From: Gnetum montanum
Lineage: Eukaryota > Streptophyta > Gnetopsida > Gnetales > Gnetaceae
DNA length: 64,000 bases
Assembly (NCBI GenBank): GCA_015680685.1
Contig: MNCI01003660.1
Span: forward strand, 547,101 to 611,100
Reading direction: 5' to 3'
The translations under genes and the position numbers were made by a program. Below, piece after piece: positions 1 to 11,715 of this stretch; within the stretch, counting starts at the first letter, position 1; the number at the start of each line of letters is the position of its first letter. The notes beneath the pieces were generated by a model. The model had not been told where the DNA came from. It did no database searches and worked only from the letters and a program-made list of their open reading frames with translations.

Positions 1-370
1 GGTAGAGAGATATTAACTAAGAAAGCAGTAAATAAAAATAATAATTCAATAAATAATTAAGCTAAGTGAATGCAGAAATGATGAAGTAATCTTAATCTTT
101 ATTGTCAGTCATGTGCGTGTCCAAGTATGTCACACTCGAATAAGGATGCTGTACAATTACAATCACCACACTGCAGGCATACACTGGAAGAAAAGGGTTA
201 AGAGGAAAACTAATGTACTAAAAACTTATTGAAAACTTTAAACTTAATAACTCTAAAAGCTGCCTACCATATCTGTCTACCTCTTATTTATAGATGAGGA
301 GACAAGTTGTGATATTGCATACGCGATATCACATATGCGATATTGCAGCCAACAAAATGATAACTCATCA
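1..370 (-). repeat. Partial LTR of the element-2 (GATATC) family
   Basis: Read on the minus strand, this matches the U3 and R part of the LTRs at 17,940 and 25,910: the same TATA context, the same leader words and the same stretch around the polyadenylation region. It carries one GATATC and two GATATT motifs at about 310-347. The LTR edge is the TGATGA start, read leftward from 370. No polypurine tract lies immediately right of 370, so the rest of the element probably lies left of the window, or this is a solo LTR. Confidence 0.75.
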
Positions 371-1739
371 GGTACCTAGTTTAATCCACATTTGACTTTG
401 TTCTTCTTGATTTATAAAATTGTGTTTGTTGGTATGTCAACTTTGGCTTAAGTTTGATTGTTAGATCTTTTGGTTGTTTTGGGACATGTTGGGTGTTTGG
501 ATATCTTGTTTTATTGGACATTTCAAAGGATTTTTTGGGTTCCTCCACCATTAGCATTTGATTTGCAATGTTTATTTGATTTCTGGATGTTTGGATGATG
601 GATCTAAAACCACGTTCTGTGGTCGATTGAAGATGGGCTTCTTGGAGATGTTTGGTGATTAATCCCCACTAGGATGCATTAGAATGACTTTTGTCGTAGA
701 CCCCATTCTACATGAGATGGTGATTCCATGGCTTATTAATATTTTTATTTTATGCCTCTAGAATGTTACAGATGAGCCGTGATAGATACCTCTAACTTCA
801 GTAGTTCAGGAACATATGAAGTGAGCCTTGAATGCTTCTCATTTAGTTTGAGACTAATAATAAATCTATGCACATGGTACTTTAAAATTTTATTTGGATA
901 CAATTTGGCTTTAAAAGTTGGAAAAATAGACATTATAACTTCAATACATAATTAACCCCAAGTGCAGTACGTGCTAGTCTTCTTGTTTGCAAGTTGATGG
1001 ATAGAGTGGCAATTAATTTAAGTTAGTAATATTTGGTTTGGATTGATATGGTTGTATGATCTTGATTTTTGGTTATGTGCCTATGCTAACATGTATGCAA
1101 GTTAGCTAGGCCTCACCTAACCATCATGAGATCTACCCATTCTTCAATAGGTAGAGGTGCCAAGGTTTCTCACTTAGTTTTATACTCACATTAAAATTTA
1201 TTTATAGGTTGTTAGGGCAAGGTGAAGTATGGAAAAATTTGATGGCATAGATAATTTAGAATTTTTATATCTTTTTATGTTTTCAACTTTGGACATTGTT
1301 TAGATATTCTTGTATTAGATATTTAGCATTATGTTCTGACATTATCTCTTTTCTATTCATGCATTTGGATTTATGGATTTTGTAATGTTAGACCTTATTA
1401 TCATGTTGTTTATTTATGGATAATTTAGAATTACAATTCTATTATTCTTATCATTCTTATTATACTTCTTTTGATTCATCTTAGATTTTCAATTTTATGA
1501 TATAGCATCTATTTCTTTTAGTTTTTAGTTTTTAGCATATATGAGATATAGATATTAAATATTATATTCTTTTCTTCCACTTTCCTAGTTTTGTTTGTCT
1601 TTTATCATGGCCTCAACATAGATTCTCCTTCTGTTCTCTTTTACTATGTAGTTTTGTCTTCATATCATTTTTCCCATGCCATGACTAATCATTGATTAAG
1701 GGTTTATATCCAACGTAATTCTCTCCAAGCTAAGATAAA
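371..1739. other. AT-rich intergenic DNA, no gene seen
   Basis: No coherent reading frame or recognisable domain on either strand. A segment near 1,690-1,755 ending in GGAGGGTGTTACA resembles the 3' end of a gypsy LTR, but no partner copy was found to prove it. Confidence 0.4.
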
Positions 1740-2360
1740 AAAGGAGGGTGTTACATGTTTTTGTAGGAAGTAATTATAATCATACTCTTCAAGATTTCCA
1801 AGGCATAATGTGAGCCTTTCAAGGAAATGCTAAAGGGGCTTACCTTCTTAGACTTCCATATTTTTAAACTCTATACTTAATTTTAGCTTCTTAATCTTTC
1901 TGTTGGCCTCATTTTCCTTATATTCCTCTTGAAGGACATCCCAACACTCCTGAGAAGTATTTTTAGTAATAATTTTAGCCAAAATGACTTGACTATAGAT
2001 TGTACATATTATATTCTTAGCTATTGCATCTAACTTAGTATCTTTTAATACTTTCCTCCTTTGCTTCCTTATTAAAGGATTAATATTTTGAGGAATTCAA
2101 AGCTCATGCACATATGACCAAACTTGAATAATTTGCAATAAGGACTTGACTACATGAGACCAATAAGAAAATTATTTTAACCCATTATAGATAGCAATAC
2201 ACTTAGAAATATCTTTAGAAGTCATTTCTTTACCTTCTTCTTAGTAATTTATCAACTATGATGCTACTTGTCATAGGTTAGCAATGGAATAGTGTCCCTT
2301 AGAGTAGAATACAGTAGAAATTTTAGCTTCATCGAAGTTGATTTTGACCACCATGGGTCA
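1740..2360 (-). pseudogene. Ty1/copia gag relic
   Basis: The minus-strand translation of about 1,850-2,330 follows the plant copia Gag pattern: a segment like ECWDVLQEEYKENEANRKIK, the usual 'SKEAWDTLQEEF' block, preceded by a region rich in K/I/L and followed by a block like EGKPLxHFLERL. Stops and frameshifts interrupt it, so it is dead. No protease, integrase or LTR belonging to it could be placed nearby. Its orientation is opposite to the gypsy relic that follows. It could belong to a larger element cut by later insertions. Confidence 0.6.
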
Positions 2361-4139
2361 ATCACAAGTGATAGAGAAGTCATGTTCAACAATTGCATGA
2401 ATCATGATACTTTATCATAATTAATGGTAACTAAGCATGAGTTATGATTAAGTCATATCATTATACCATGATTCCACCATAGAATGTGGTCTATTAGAAA
2501 TAAAGAAAAAATGAAATTTAAAAAAATCACAGTTTGTCATGGATCATTGTCAAATTACAATGAACATTCTAATCTTTGTGGTACCTTTTGTACTTCAAAT
2601 TTGGTTTCATGAGTGGACCATGAGCCATGGGATTGTAGAAATTTCAGATCATGAGTAGACCACAAGTTGTAGTAAGGTCATGGTTGCTCACCATGACTCA
2701 TGATGAGGCTATGGTTACCTAAATTTTTTTTTGTATTTATCACACATCATGGTGAATTTGTCGTTTTATACAAAACATAGAATGACATTAAAACAAAAAT
2801 TTGAAATCAATCTAAGTAAATATGAAGCTCTAAGCTTAACAATAAAGGCTAGAAACATGCTACAAAATCTTTAAACATGAGCATTAAATTCAACATATGT
2901 ATGCAAAATGAACAAACCCACAAGATTATCCATAAACTCTTGAATATTTACTTAATTCACTTCATATGCTTTAGGAATCATGGGACAAATATAAGAAACA
3001 ATGTTTAGAAGGTAGAGAATCTTATAATAGGATCATGCAAAGACATTTATGAGCTTTTACATGAAATTATCATGGAAGGGGCTAAAACCCTTCAACATGA
3101 ACATAAAATAAAGGAGAAAAAAACATAAATACATAAATGGGAAGTGAATTCCATGAAATAGAATATAAAACCACTTCTAAATTCTTCCATTCTTTATTAA
3201 TAACATGGAAAAAAATTTAGTTAAGTTTAAAAACTTGTGAAAACATGAAATTAAAATACGCATGTAAAAAACATATTAGAATGCATAAAATTATAAGAGA
3301 TTGTAAGAGAAATGCTTCTGAGAACTTGGGAGAAGAACTAATGTAAGGGAATTCCCTTCTCAAATTAAAAAATCCATGTTGTAAGAATGCAAGAAGAGAA
3401 AAGTGAAAAATTAGAAGAGCTTCCCCAAGCACACAAAGCTTGCATAAGAATAATTAATAATTAAAGGAAGGAAGAGCTTCAATTCACTTTAACTCAAAAT
3501 GTAAGGTAAGTTACAATGGGAGGGTTTCAACCCTATTTAATACTTTTTTATAAATGGATTTTCCTTTAGAGCAAGAACTAGACATGAAGGCTCTTGGTTT
3601 CTACTTGCTTTTTTTTTTTTTTTTTTTTTAAATTTTTTTNAAATTTTCTCAATTCTTGACCTTATAAGAGCTTTTTTCTTTAAACAAAGATACTTATAAC
3701 TCCTAATACTTCAAAGTAAACTTACAAAAATCAAGATAAAGACTATCACTTTTTCTACTCTACTTAATATCAAAGGAAATGGATATGGAGTTAGAATGCA
3801 CACATTCACACTATTTCTAACACCTTGCAACTCATCTCCCAACTCAAAAAATACATAAAATATATAATTTGGACTCACTAAAGTAGACTGTGACTTGTAG
3901 ATATGCATAGGATTACGTTGTGACCACTATGACTTACAGTGAGCTCAGAATTGCCTACCCAAGCTATCAAGAACACTTATATGATTCCAAACACATAACC
4001 AAATACAAATACATGAATCCTATTACTTATAGGTTACCATAAGGATAAGAATTATCTCAGTGATTGGGTTGATGTCCTCATTAGTATGTCTAGACATCCA
4101 AGTATTTTTTCTAGTAGCCAAAGATTCAATTCTGAAAAT
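2361..4139. other. AT-rich DNA without a gene; homopolymer and one N
   Basis: No supported gene. Small open frames at 3,217-3,432 and 3,711-3,908 have no recognisable features. A run of T from about 3,609 to 3,629 is followed by an ambiguous base at 3,640, the only N noticed in the window. It marks an unresolved homopolymer. Confidence 0.5.
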
Positions 4140-5562
4140 ATGTTATTTTAGGAACTAGTATCATAGTAAATCTATCCAAGATAGTAGTAGTTAAAGATTG
4201 GCTAGTTCCATAGATAGTAACAAAGGCTTATAGCTTCTTGGAATGAGTAGGAAATTATTGTAGATTCCTTATATAATATTTGATGAGTTAAAGCATAGGT
4301 TACTGATTATATTAGTACTAATTCCTTTTACACCTAGAAATCCTTATAATGCATACAAAAATGCTTCTAAAGATGGATTTGAATGTGTCCTAATATAGGA
4401 TGGATAGGTCATAACATATACTTCCTATTAGTTAAGGCTACATGAGACCTATTATCCAATTCATGATTTAAAGTTAGGGATTATAGTCTTTTCTTTAAGC
4501 ATTTAGTGAGATCATCTTTATGAAGAGAAGGTGAGTATTTAGAGTAATCCTAAGAGTCTCTAGTATCTTATGAACTAGCCATAGTTGAAATTGCAAGAAA
4601 GGAGATGCGTAGAGCTTCCTACAAACTTTGATTTTACTATCTGATATAGGACTTGTAAGACTAATCAAGTAGTGGATGCATTAAGTAGAATGGTGAGCAA
4701 ACTTATTAGTTTGATCATCAAATCATATTTCCATGATAAATTTGGGAGCAATAATAGCAAGACTCTTTGTGTAGTGAGTTATGACAATAAGCTACAATAG
4801 ATGATTCAATTATAGTAGATAGTTAGTATGTGCTATAAAGGGATAATTGGATATGTATTTCGGTTATGCTATGTTCTCAGTTATTAGATGAGGCCCACAT
4901 GAGCATATATTAAATGCATCTAGGTAGCAGGAAGATATACTAAAGCCTCTAACATACTTATTAATAGCTTGGTACAAAAAGTTATTAATTAAGTTTTTTT
5001 TTTCATAGTGTGCTAGTAAGTGAAGATTAAGCATCAAAATAAGAGATTTATTACACTTCCATGATATTTCCCTATGGAAGTGGAAGACCATTGGCATGGA
5101 ATTCATTATAGGATTAGCTTATATAAAGAGACAACATGATTTTATTTATGTAATTATGGAGTTTTTAATGAATTTTATGCTTTTTCTTACCATGATAGCT
5201 ACAATGAGCATAGAGGAGATAGCCTAATTGTACATAGTAGAGATTTTAAGGTTGCAAGATGTTTCAAAAAAGATTATTATTGATAGAGTTGCTAGATTTG
5301 CATCTATATTTTGAAGAGCTTTTCAAAAAAAGGTGGGCATGCAGCTGAGCCTACTTTCATCATATCATTTGTAGATTGTTGGGTAGAAAAAGCTATTGAA
5401 TCAAATATTAGAGGATATGTTAAATGCATGTATCTTACAATATAGAGACAATTGGAATCATGTGTTATCTATTGCAAAATTTTCCTATAATAATAGTTAA
5501 TAGGATGGTTTGCATGTAGCTCTGTATGAGGTTTTGTATGCCTAACCCTGCAAGACTCCATT
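4140..5562 (+). pseudogene. Old Ty3/gypsy pol, RT end to integrase (5' part)
   Basis: The plus-strand translation follows a chromovirus-type gypsy polyprotein in order. First comes the end of reverse transcriptase ('SFL..GYYRRF' block at about 4,215-4,260). Then RNase H ('DASKDGFECVL..G..ITYTSYQL' and 'HETYYPIHDL', about 4,360-4,490). Then the integrase core at about 5,080-5,560 ('MEFIIGL', 'RLQDVSKKIIIDR', 'LEDMLNACIL', 'SIAKFSYNNS', 'ALYEVLYAxPCKTPLCW'). Many stops and shifts make it non-functional. It breaks off where element 1 starts, and the integrase C-terminus resumes after 11,120. It must therefore be older than element 1. Confidence 0.85.
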
Positions 5563-6526
5563 GTGTTGGAATACTGGCACAAGGACACCTCTTTCAATCC
5601 CCTTTATTCCTTCCCTATGTTTGTGTTTATAGGTTTTGGGATTGATGAAGATATCTTGGAGGAAAAGAAGAAATCATGATTGAGACTTGGGGTTGATAGA
5701 AGATGTCATGAGGTTAGAGAAGATGTCTTGTTGAGAGTTCAATCTTCTCAGGGAAGATATCTTGCTGCAAACAAGACATCTCTTGCTAGCAGGAGAAGTC
5801 TTATCCCTGAAGGAGATGTCTTACTAAGATAGGAGACATCTTCCTTGCAAGTTGGGAATTTATAGAAAACATCTTCCTAAGGCCAAATATGACCTATATG
5901 ACTAGGAATAGGAAAACTTCCAAAATCACCCATCCCAATTTAGAAAATAGCCAGGGTAGGAAAATGATGAAAGAACTAGAGAGAAGGTCAGAAGACCATG
6001 GAAACAATTAAATAACCTCAAGTTGAGTTAAGAGAAGGTGTTTAGGTTTCTTGTTTTCCTATTATCCATAAATATTAATGTAATTTACTAGTTTTGGTAT
6101 CATGAGTAAGAAAGAGAGATCTTGACTATAAAGAGCTTAGTAAGAGAATGTGTGAGAGTATATTGAGTGCAATTGGTAATTGCAACTCCAATGTCAATTG
6201 TGTGGTGTGTTGGCCTATGAGCTCTAGTCTCATATCTTACTTATGAATCAAGATCTTAGTCCCAGGTTGTGGGAGAGATTTTCTATTGGTGGTATCTTAC
6301 ATTGAGAACAACCATTATGTGGTTGCAGAGCCTTATGCTTTACAATATTATTTAAGGTTGAAAGGTTTTGAATGTTTGTAAGTTTTGGAAACCCATTGTA
6401 ATCTTTTAATTGAATAATTGAAGATAGCTAGTTTTCTTGTTTTCTAGCAAATTAATTATCTTTTCATAATACTTGGATTTAGTATTTGAAGGTGATTTAA
6501 TTGTGGAGTGAAACTACTCCAATGTT
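5563..6526 (+). repeat. Element 1, 5' LTR
   Basis: Aligns along its length with 10,210-11,120. U3 holds a cluster of GATGTC/GACATC words at 5,700-5,850. A TATA-like CATAAATATTAATG lies near 6,067. The U5 end runs into the primer site at about 6,528. The edges are approximate because the two LTRs have diverged. Confidence 0.75.
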
Positions 6527-6527
6527 A

Positions 6528-6542
6528 TTAGTATCAAAACAT
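6528..6542 (+). promoter_or_regulatory. Primer-binding site of element 1
   Basis: TTAGTATCAAAACAT directly after the 5' LTR resembles TGGTATCAGAGC, the site complementary to initiator tRNA-Met used by many plant LTR elements, with several transitions. Confidence 0.55.
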
Positions 6543-6606
6543 TATGTTAATTAGAGGTTTGTATTTTTTGTTTCTTGGAATTGGTTGAGGATTTTTTCTA
6601 GTTTAG

Positions 6607-7920
6607 ATGACATCCAAGATGAAATAGGTGCAAGCTTTAAATAGAGACCTAGAGAGCATGAAGTCTGCCTTCTAGATGATGGTTTCTCAATTGGATAAAA
6701 TCAACACAATGGTAGATAGGAATGCCAATCCTAGCCATATCCAGACACACGAAGATGATGAGTATCCACATTCAAACAAATAAGTATTAAAACCAAGAGC
6801 AGATAAATCAAATGAAGAGGAAGGACAACCCAACTATGGGAGTATAGGAAACCATCAACCAAGGATTCTAATGGAAGGAAATCCTATTTCTTATATGAGA
6901 ATTTCAAGTCCTCCAATGGTGGTAAATACTTCTTCTCTAAGAAAGCTTGATAAGGAAGATGAGGCAAGACTTTCTAGAACATTCCAAAATGTTGCAAGAC
7001 ATCCATATGTTGAGTTGAATACCTTTAGTGGTATAGATGACACCAATGCTTTTGCGAGTTAGCTAAAGCCACTTGAAAATCATTTCTAGTTGGAAGAGGT
7101 ACCAAATAACTAGAGGGTACATATTGCTCCATTATGACTTTTCCTTGATGGAAAAAGGAGTCCCAAGATTATGAAAGATGAAATAGTCAATCCATCAAAG
7201 ATTGGGATCTAATGAAATATAGGTCAAACATAAAATTTGAATAGTCTTGTTAGATACAAGAGACTATCATGAAGCTGAATTTCCTAAGGAAAGGTGACGA
7301 GGATGTCAAAGAATTTTACATCTAATTTTGTAATCTATTCCATCAAGCTAATGTAAATTGGAAGGAATATATACAACCTTTAATCTTTTTAGGAAGTTTT
7401 AAAATGGCATATTAGTAAGAGTTATCTTTTTACAAGCCATAAACTCTTGATGAGGCTTATGATTTGGCACTCAAGGATAAGAAGAAATTAAGTAGATTTA
7501 GAAATAAGAGCAAAAAACTCCCAAGGAAAAGGAGTTATCTTTTTACACGCCATAAACTCTTGGTGAGGCTTATGATTTGGCACTCAAGGATAAGAAGAAA
7601 TTAAGTAGATTTAGAAATAAGAGCAAAAAACTCCCAAGGAAAAGGAGAAAGGATATAAATTTGAAAATGGATCCAAGTTCAAATCTAAACATAAGAATAA
7701 TAGCAATGACAAGAAGACTAAAAGTGATGATGAAAAAGGTAAATCCAAGAAGAACCAAGGCAAGGAAGACAAGGGTCAAGGCAGCAACTCATCAAATATT
7801 TAGTGTTTCAAGAGTTGAGAATGTGGACACAAGTAATGAAAATATCATCTTTACAAAGCATCCAAGGGTGAAGATGTGCAAACCATGAACGTGGAGGAAA
7901 AATCAAGCCAAGGTCTTTAG
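6607..7920 (+). pseudogene. Element 1 gag
   Basis: Begins at an ATG just after the 5' LTR. The translation shows a coiled N-terminus ('LNRDLESMKSAF'), then 'RHPYVELNTFSGIDDTNAFAS', the conserved opening of plant retrotransposon gag ('...KLDFPKFDGSNPLEWL'). After about 7,130 comes the body ('RFFLDGK', 'NFLRKGDEDVKEFYI', 'FCNLFHQANVNW'). A basic tail of about 80 residues rich in K/R lies at 7,600-7,880. Internal stops break it. It contains a 113-bp tandem duplication at 7,419-7,646 that shifts the frame. Confidence 0.7.
7419..7646 (+). repeat. 113-bp tandem duplication inside gag
   Basis: Two adjacent copies (7,419-7,531 and 7,532-7,646) differ at only about two positions (ACAAGC/ACACGC; CTTGATG/CTTGGTG). 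113 is not a multiple of three, so the duplication itself is a frameshift. The near identity suggests it arose long after the element had begun to decay. Confidence 0.9.
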
Positions 7921-8059
7921 AGATGTAATCCTAATGCTCCAAAAAATGAGAATGTTTCTGAATTAAATTCTTATACATTCATGGGGAATGTGAATAGAGG
8001 AGATCATTCTAATAGAAACTTTTTGTTTTGAATTTGAGTTAGATGTTTATTTAGTGAGG

Positions 8060-8590
8060 AATGGATTCATGTTTTTATTGTAGGGGAAGCCCAAGGAAAT
8101 GTTATTTATTTTAGGAAGCTGCTAGATTAGGGTTGGTAACTAATCCTTATCCTAGACCTTATAAAGTGCATTGGTTGTCTAGAGATTTTTCCTAAGAGGT
8201 AAGGGAATAGTGTATTCTAAGATTTAAAATTTGAGGTTTTCATGATGTTTTAAAGTGTGATGTACTTCCAATATATTGTGTTGATGTAATTCTTAATAGA
8301 TCTTGGAATTTTGACAATGATGCTTAGTTTGATGAATTAAGAAACATGTGGAGTGTAGCAAGATCTAATGAAATCCATGAGTTGATTCCAATCATAGCTA
8401 AACAAGTGAGGTAGAAAAGCTCACTTAATGCTTTCTTAATCCTTCTAGGAGAGAGGAGATATATTAAGAAACATGATGAAATTGATTTTGGTTTTGTTGT
8501 TATGAGAATAGTTGCTACTAACCATGATGATGGGTAAGTTGAACTTCCAATAGAAGTGCTAGGCTTGAAGGAGAAATTTTTCAAGGTTTC
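8060..8590 (+). pseudogene. Element 1 retropepsin region
   Basis: The translation follows the plant gypsy protease C-terminal pattern: a 'VSFKIGxYxDEVxCDVxPM' like block, then 'VDVILNRSWNFDNDA' (the usual 'CHILLGRPWQFD'), then 'NEIHELIPIIAKQVR' and 'DEIDFGFVVMRIVATNHDDG'. Stops and frameshifts are present. After this point the expected reverse transcriptase does not appear. Confidence 0.6.
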
Positions 8591-9670
8591 TAAGAAGGAA
8601 GAAAAAATGTCTAGTGAAGTAAAGATTAATGAAAAAAGAAGTTCTCAAACATCTCTTATTAAGTAAGAGAGTGCTCAATACTCAAAAATTTCAGAAGAAG
8701 TAACCCAAAGCTTCATCAAAAGAACCAAGAGATCTTCATAGTTCAAGATTATGTATGTTGTTGATCAAGGAGAATTCCTACCTCATAAATTATGGTATGT
8801 GAAATATCAAGGCCAAAGAAATAACAAATATTAAGGAAATTCTTCAAGGATCAAGGGCATTAATAAATGGTATGATACTCATTCTTTATCAAATTTTTTG
8901 ATACCTTGTGGTAAGGAAAAGAAGATTATTTGTCAAGTTAAGGCCATCTCATGGGAGAGAGGTGAGTCTTCTAGCCAAGGTATGTGAAAGAATGATTACT
9001 TTAATGATGAATCTAATGTTTAAGCCATGGAGAAGAATTTACCTTTTGAGTTGGTATGTCCAACATGGGATGAAGAAGTTATTGATAATTCCTTTGTACA
9101 AGACAAATCATTGGGGTTGGAGGCTTCTATATGGAATCTTATAGCTTTAAGATTTTATAAGATTGGACAACCACATATAGAATATCAAGTTCAACCAAAG
9201 ATGGATGGAAGGAGGCATGAAAAGGTGAGTAAGTGTGAACTTTACCTTGTTGATGGTAGTAATATCTCTTATGTTAAAGTTAGTAGGATGGACGCTGGTT
9301 TTTCACTTTTGCTTGGTAGTGGTTTATTCCATTATGATGATGAGCATCATGATCATTGTGGTGATTATGATGAAGTTGTGAGTTATGGGAAGTAATGTAA
9401 CTTTTGATGTCATTGTTGGTAAGATTAAGGCTACTAGTCGTAATATGTCTGATTTTTTATTTGATAATCATGGCTATAGTAGTTATAATGAGAAGATCAC
9501 TATTGATGTGGATGTGAACATTAATAGTGAAGAAATTGATTATCTTGGCTATGAAATGAATAGATAGCATGAAGGAAATTTGGATTGTGATTTTGATGGT
9601 GAAGGAAGGATGATTGAAAGAATTCCAAACAAAAAGAAGAAGATGAGCTTTAATGATGAAGCTCAACTTG
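8591..9670 (+). pseudogene. Unassigned coding-like region replacing RT/RH/IN of element 1
   Basis: Lies between the protease and the integrase C-terminus, where pol should be. It has a nearly open frame, including a 122-codon stretch at 9,027-9,395 (starts MEKNLPFELVC; has a His/Asp-rich segment near its end, HYDDEHHDHCGDYDE). A following frame at 9,385-9,567 continues with DVDVNINSEEIDYLGYE. I recognise no RT (FxDD), RNase H or integrase (HHCC or DDE) motif and cannot name the protein. It could be a spacer domain special to this lineage or captured sequence. The few stops compared with the flanks suggest it was coding when the element was active. Confidence 0.45.
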
Positions 9671-9679
9671 GTGCTAATT

Positions 9680-9965
9680 TTGTGTAAGAGATTAGGGATC
9701 TCCATGCACAAGTAAAATCAAATCTGAAAAAGAAGGTTAAATAGAGATTCCTCAAGAGGAATGAGGATAAATAGAAGCAAAATGTTACTGTTGGTGATTT
9801 AGTTTCGATGCACTTGAAGAAGAAATTATTAAGTGTTAAATTCTCCAAGTTAAGATCAATGATAATTCCTTTGAGATTAATTTTCCAAATGATTTTGATA
9901 TGTCTTTTATGTTTAATGTTTCACATCTTGCGCACTATCATGGATCAATTGATGAGAAGACCATA
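9680..9965 (+). pseudogene. Element 1 integrase C-terminal domain
   Basis: The translation runs 'EIRDLHAQVKSNLKKK', then 'NVTVGDLVSMHLKK', then 'KLRSM..IPF', then 'INFPNDFDMSFMFNVSHLAHYHGS'. This is the usual plant gypsy integrase tail ('VGDLVMVHLRKERFP', 'INLPDDFGISPTFNVADLSPY'). One frameshift and a few stops. It ends about 250 bp before the 3' LTR. Confidence 0.75.
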
Positions 9966-10209
9966 ATGATAACATCGATGAGTTGAAGGGGGCTATTGAT
10001 TAGTCCACACCTTCAATGGAGAGGAATGTAATTGTACTTAAGAGGAGGAAAGCTTTTAGCACTAGGAGAGTCAAGAAGCATGAATATTTAATACATTAGG
10101 AGGATTAGTCTATATATGATATTTTGTGGATCCATGAGACTAAACTTCATGAGTGTAGGATCACTTCAACCCCTACTTTCTTGTTTACATGAGTTCACAT
10201 TTTGAAGGA

Positions 10210-11120
10210 TGGGAGAACTAGTAAAGGAACACCTCTTCCAATATCCTTTGTTCCTTTCCTACATTTGTGTTTACAAGTTTCAGCCTTGATGAATATGTCT
10301 TGGAGGGCAACAATATGTCTTGGCTTAGGCTTGGAATTGACAACAGACATCTTGAGGTCATAGAAGATGTATTTTTAGAAGTGCAGATGTCTCTTACTAA
10401 GAGCAAACGTCTTTTTCCGGAAGGAGACATCTTCATAGGATAGGAGATGTCTTCTATGTAAGATGGAAATTAACAAAAGACATTTTCCCAAGGCCAAATA
10501 TGACTCGTACATTTAAGGAAACTTTCAAAATCACTTATCCCAATTTGAGGAATAGCTGGCATAAGTTGGAAAAGAATGAAAACAACTGGAGAAAAGGTGA
10601 GAAGGCCATGAAAATAACTGAACAGTCTCAAGTTGAGTTAAGGAAAGAGTTCTAGGTTTCTTATTTTCCTATTATCAATAAATATTGATCTAATTCACTA
10701 TTTCTAGTACCATGAGTGAGGGAAAGAGAGCTCTTGATGGTAGAAAGCTTAGAAAGAGAGGGTGTGAGAGCACATTGAGTGACTAAAAATGGTGATTACA
10801 ACTTCAAGGTTACTTATCTGGTGTGCTAACATGTATGTTCTAGTCTCTTGTATCTTACTTGTGAGTCGAGATCTTAGTCTTGGGTTGTGCGAGAGACTTT
10901 CTATTTGTTGTGTCTTGCATTGAGAACAACCATTGTATAGTTGTAGAGCATCATGCTATCCAATATCATTTGAGTGTGAAAGGTTTTGGGAATCCATTGT
11001 AATCTTCTAATTGAATAATTAAATATAGCTAGTTTTCTTGTTCTGTAGGGAATTAATTTTCTTTTCATAATATTAGGATTTAGTATTTAAAGGTGATTTA
11101 ATTGTAGACTAAACCTACAT
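10210..11120 (+). repeat. Element 1, 3' LTR
   Basis: Pairs with 5,563-6,526. It repeats the GACATC/GATGTC cluster (10,290-10,450) and the U5 words. The sequence resumes the interrupted older integrase gene after about 11,120. Confidence 0.75.
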
Positions 11121-11715
11121 AAGACACACTTGTAAGAATTGACCAAATTTGAGCATCGATGTAATGTTGCACACTACAAAGTAAATACAAATTATATGGG
11201 ATCAATTAAGAGCTACTCAGGATTGGCATGGAGCTTATGCTAACTAGTAAGAAGACTATTAGGATTTGTAGTTGTTAATTATGCATCTCTTTGAGTATCT
11301 CTCATAAAACACCAAATGCAATTTGGCCATAAGGAGAAGTTGACACCTAGATACATTAGGTTGTTTGAGATTTTGAAGAAAGTTGGCAAGATGGCCTACA
11401 TATTGGCATTACCATCATAATTGGAAAAAGTAAATGAAATTTTTCATGTGCTCATGTTGAAAATATATGTGCATGATGAGCAACATGTAATTAAGTTAGT
11501 AGAGATATAGTCACAACTAGATGCTCCTTATGTTGGAGAGACCATTTCAAATTTTTGAAAAAATGGTTCAGTAGCTTCATAGCAAGATAGTACTTACAGT
11601 AAAGGTACTATGGGATAGACATAAATCCCAAGAGGCCACTTTGAAGATAAAGGCTAACATGTGAGCTAGGTATTTGGAGATTTTCTAGGATGATGATTCT
11701 AGAGTGAGAGAGTGT
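11121..11715 (+). pseudogene. Old Ty3/gypsy integrase C-terminus (3' part of split gene)
   Basis: Continues the relic broken at 5,562. The translation gives 'FVVVNYASLxVSLIKHQMQFGHKEKLTPRYIRLFEILKKVG', matching the chromovirus block 'FEVGDHVFLKVSPMKGVMRFGKKGKLSPRFIGPFEIL'. Then comes 'YILALPS', 'VNEIFHVLMLKIYVHDEQHVI' and a tail resembling 'PLVKVLWRNH..EEATWE'. It shows that element 1 inserted inside a pre-existing gypsy element of the same orientation. Confidence 0.85.

Larger units (their letters stand above)
5563..11120 (+). mobile_element. Element 1: pol-deleted Ty3/gypsy LTR element
   Basis: Two LTRs of about 0.93-0.96 kb (about 5,563-6,526 and 10,210-11,120) flank 3.7 kb. Next to the 5' LTR is a primer site resembling the initiator-Met type (TTAGTATCAAAAC, about 6,528-6,540, compared with TGGTATCAGAGC). 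A purine-rich GAAGGATGG lies just before the 3' LTR. The internal region holds gag, a retropepsin region and the integrase C-terminal domain. The RT, RNase H and integrase core are absent, replaced by about 1.1 kb of unassigned coding-like sequence. The element would need another element's enzymes to move. It sits inside an older gypsy integrase gene. Confidence 0.8.
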
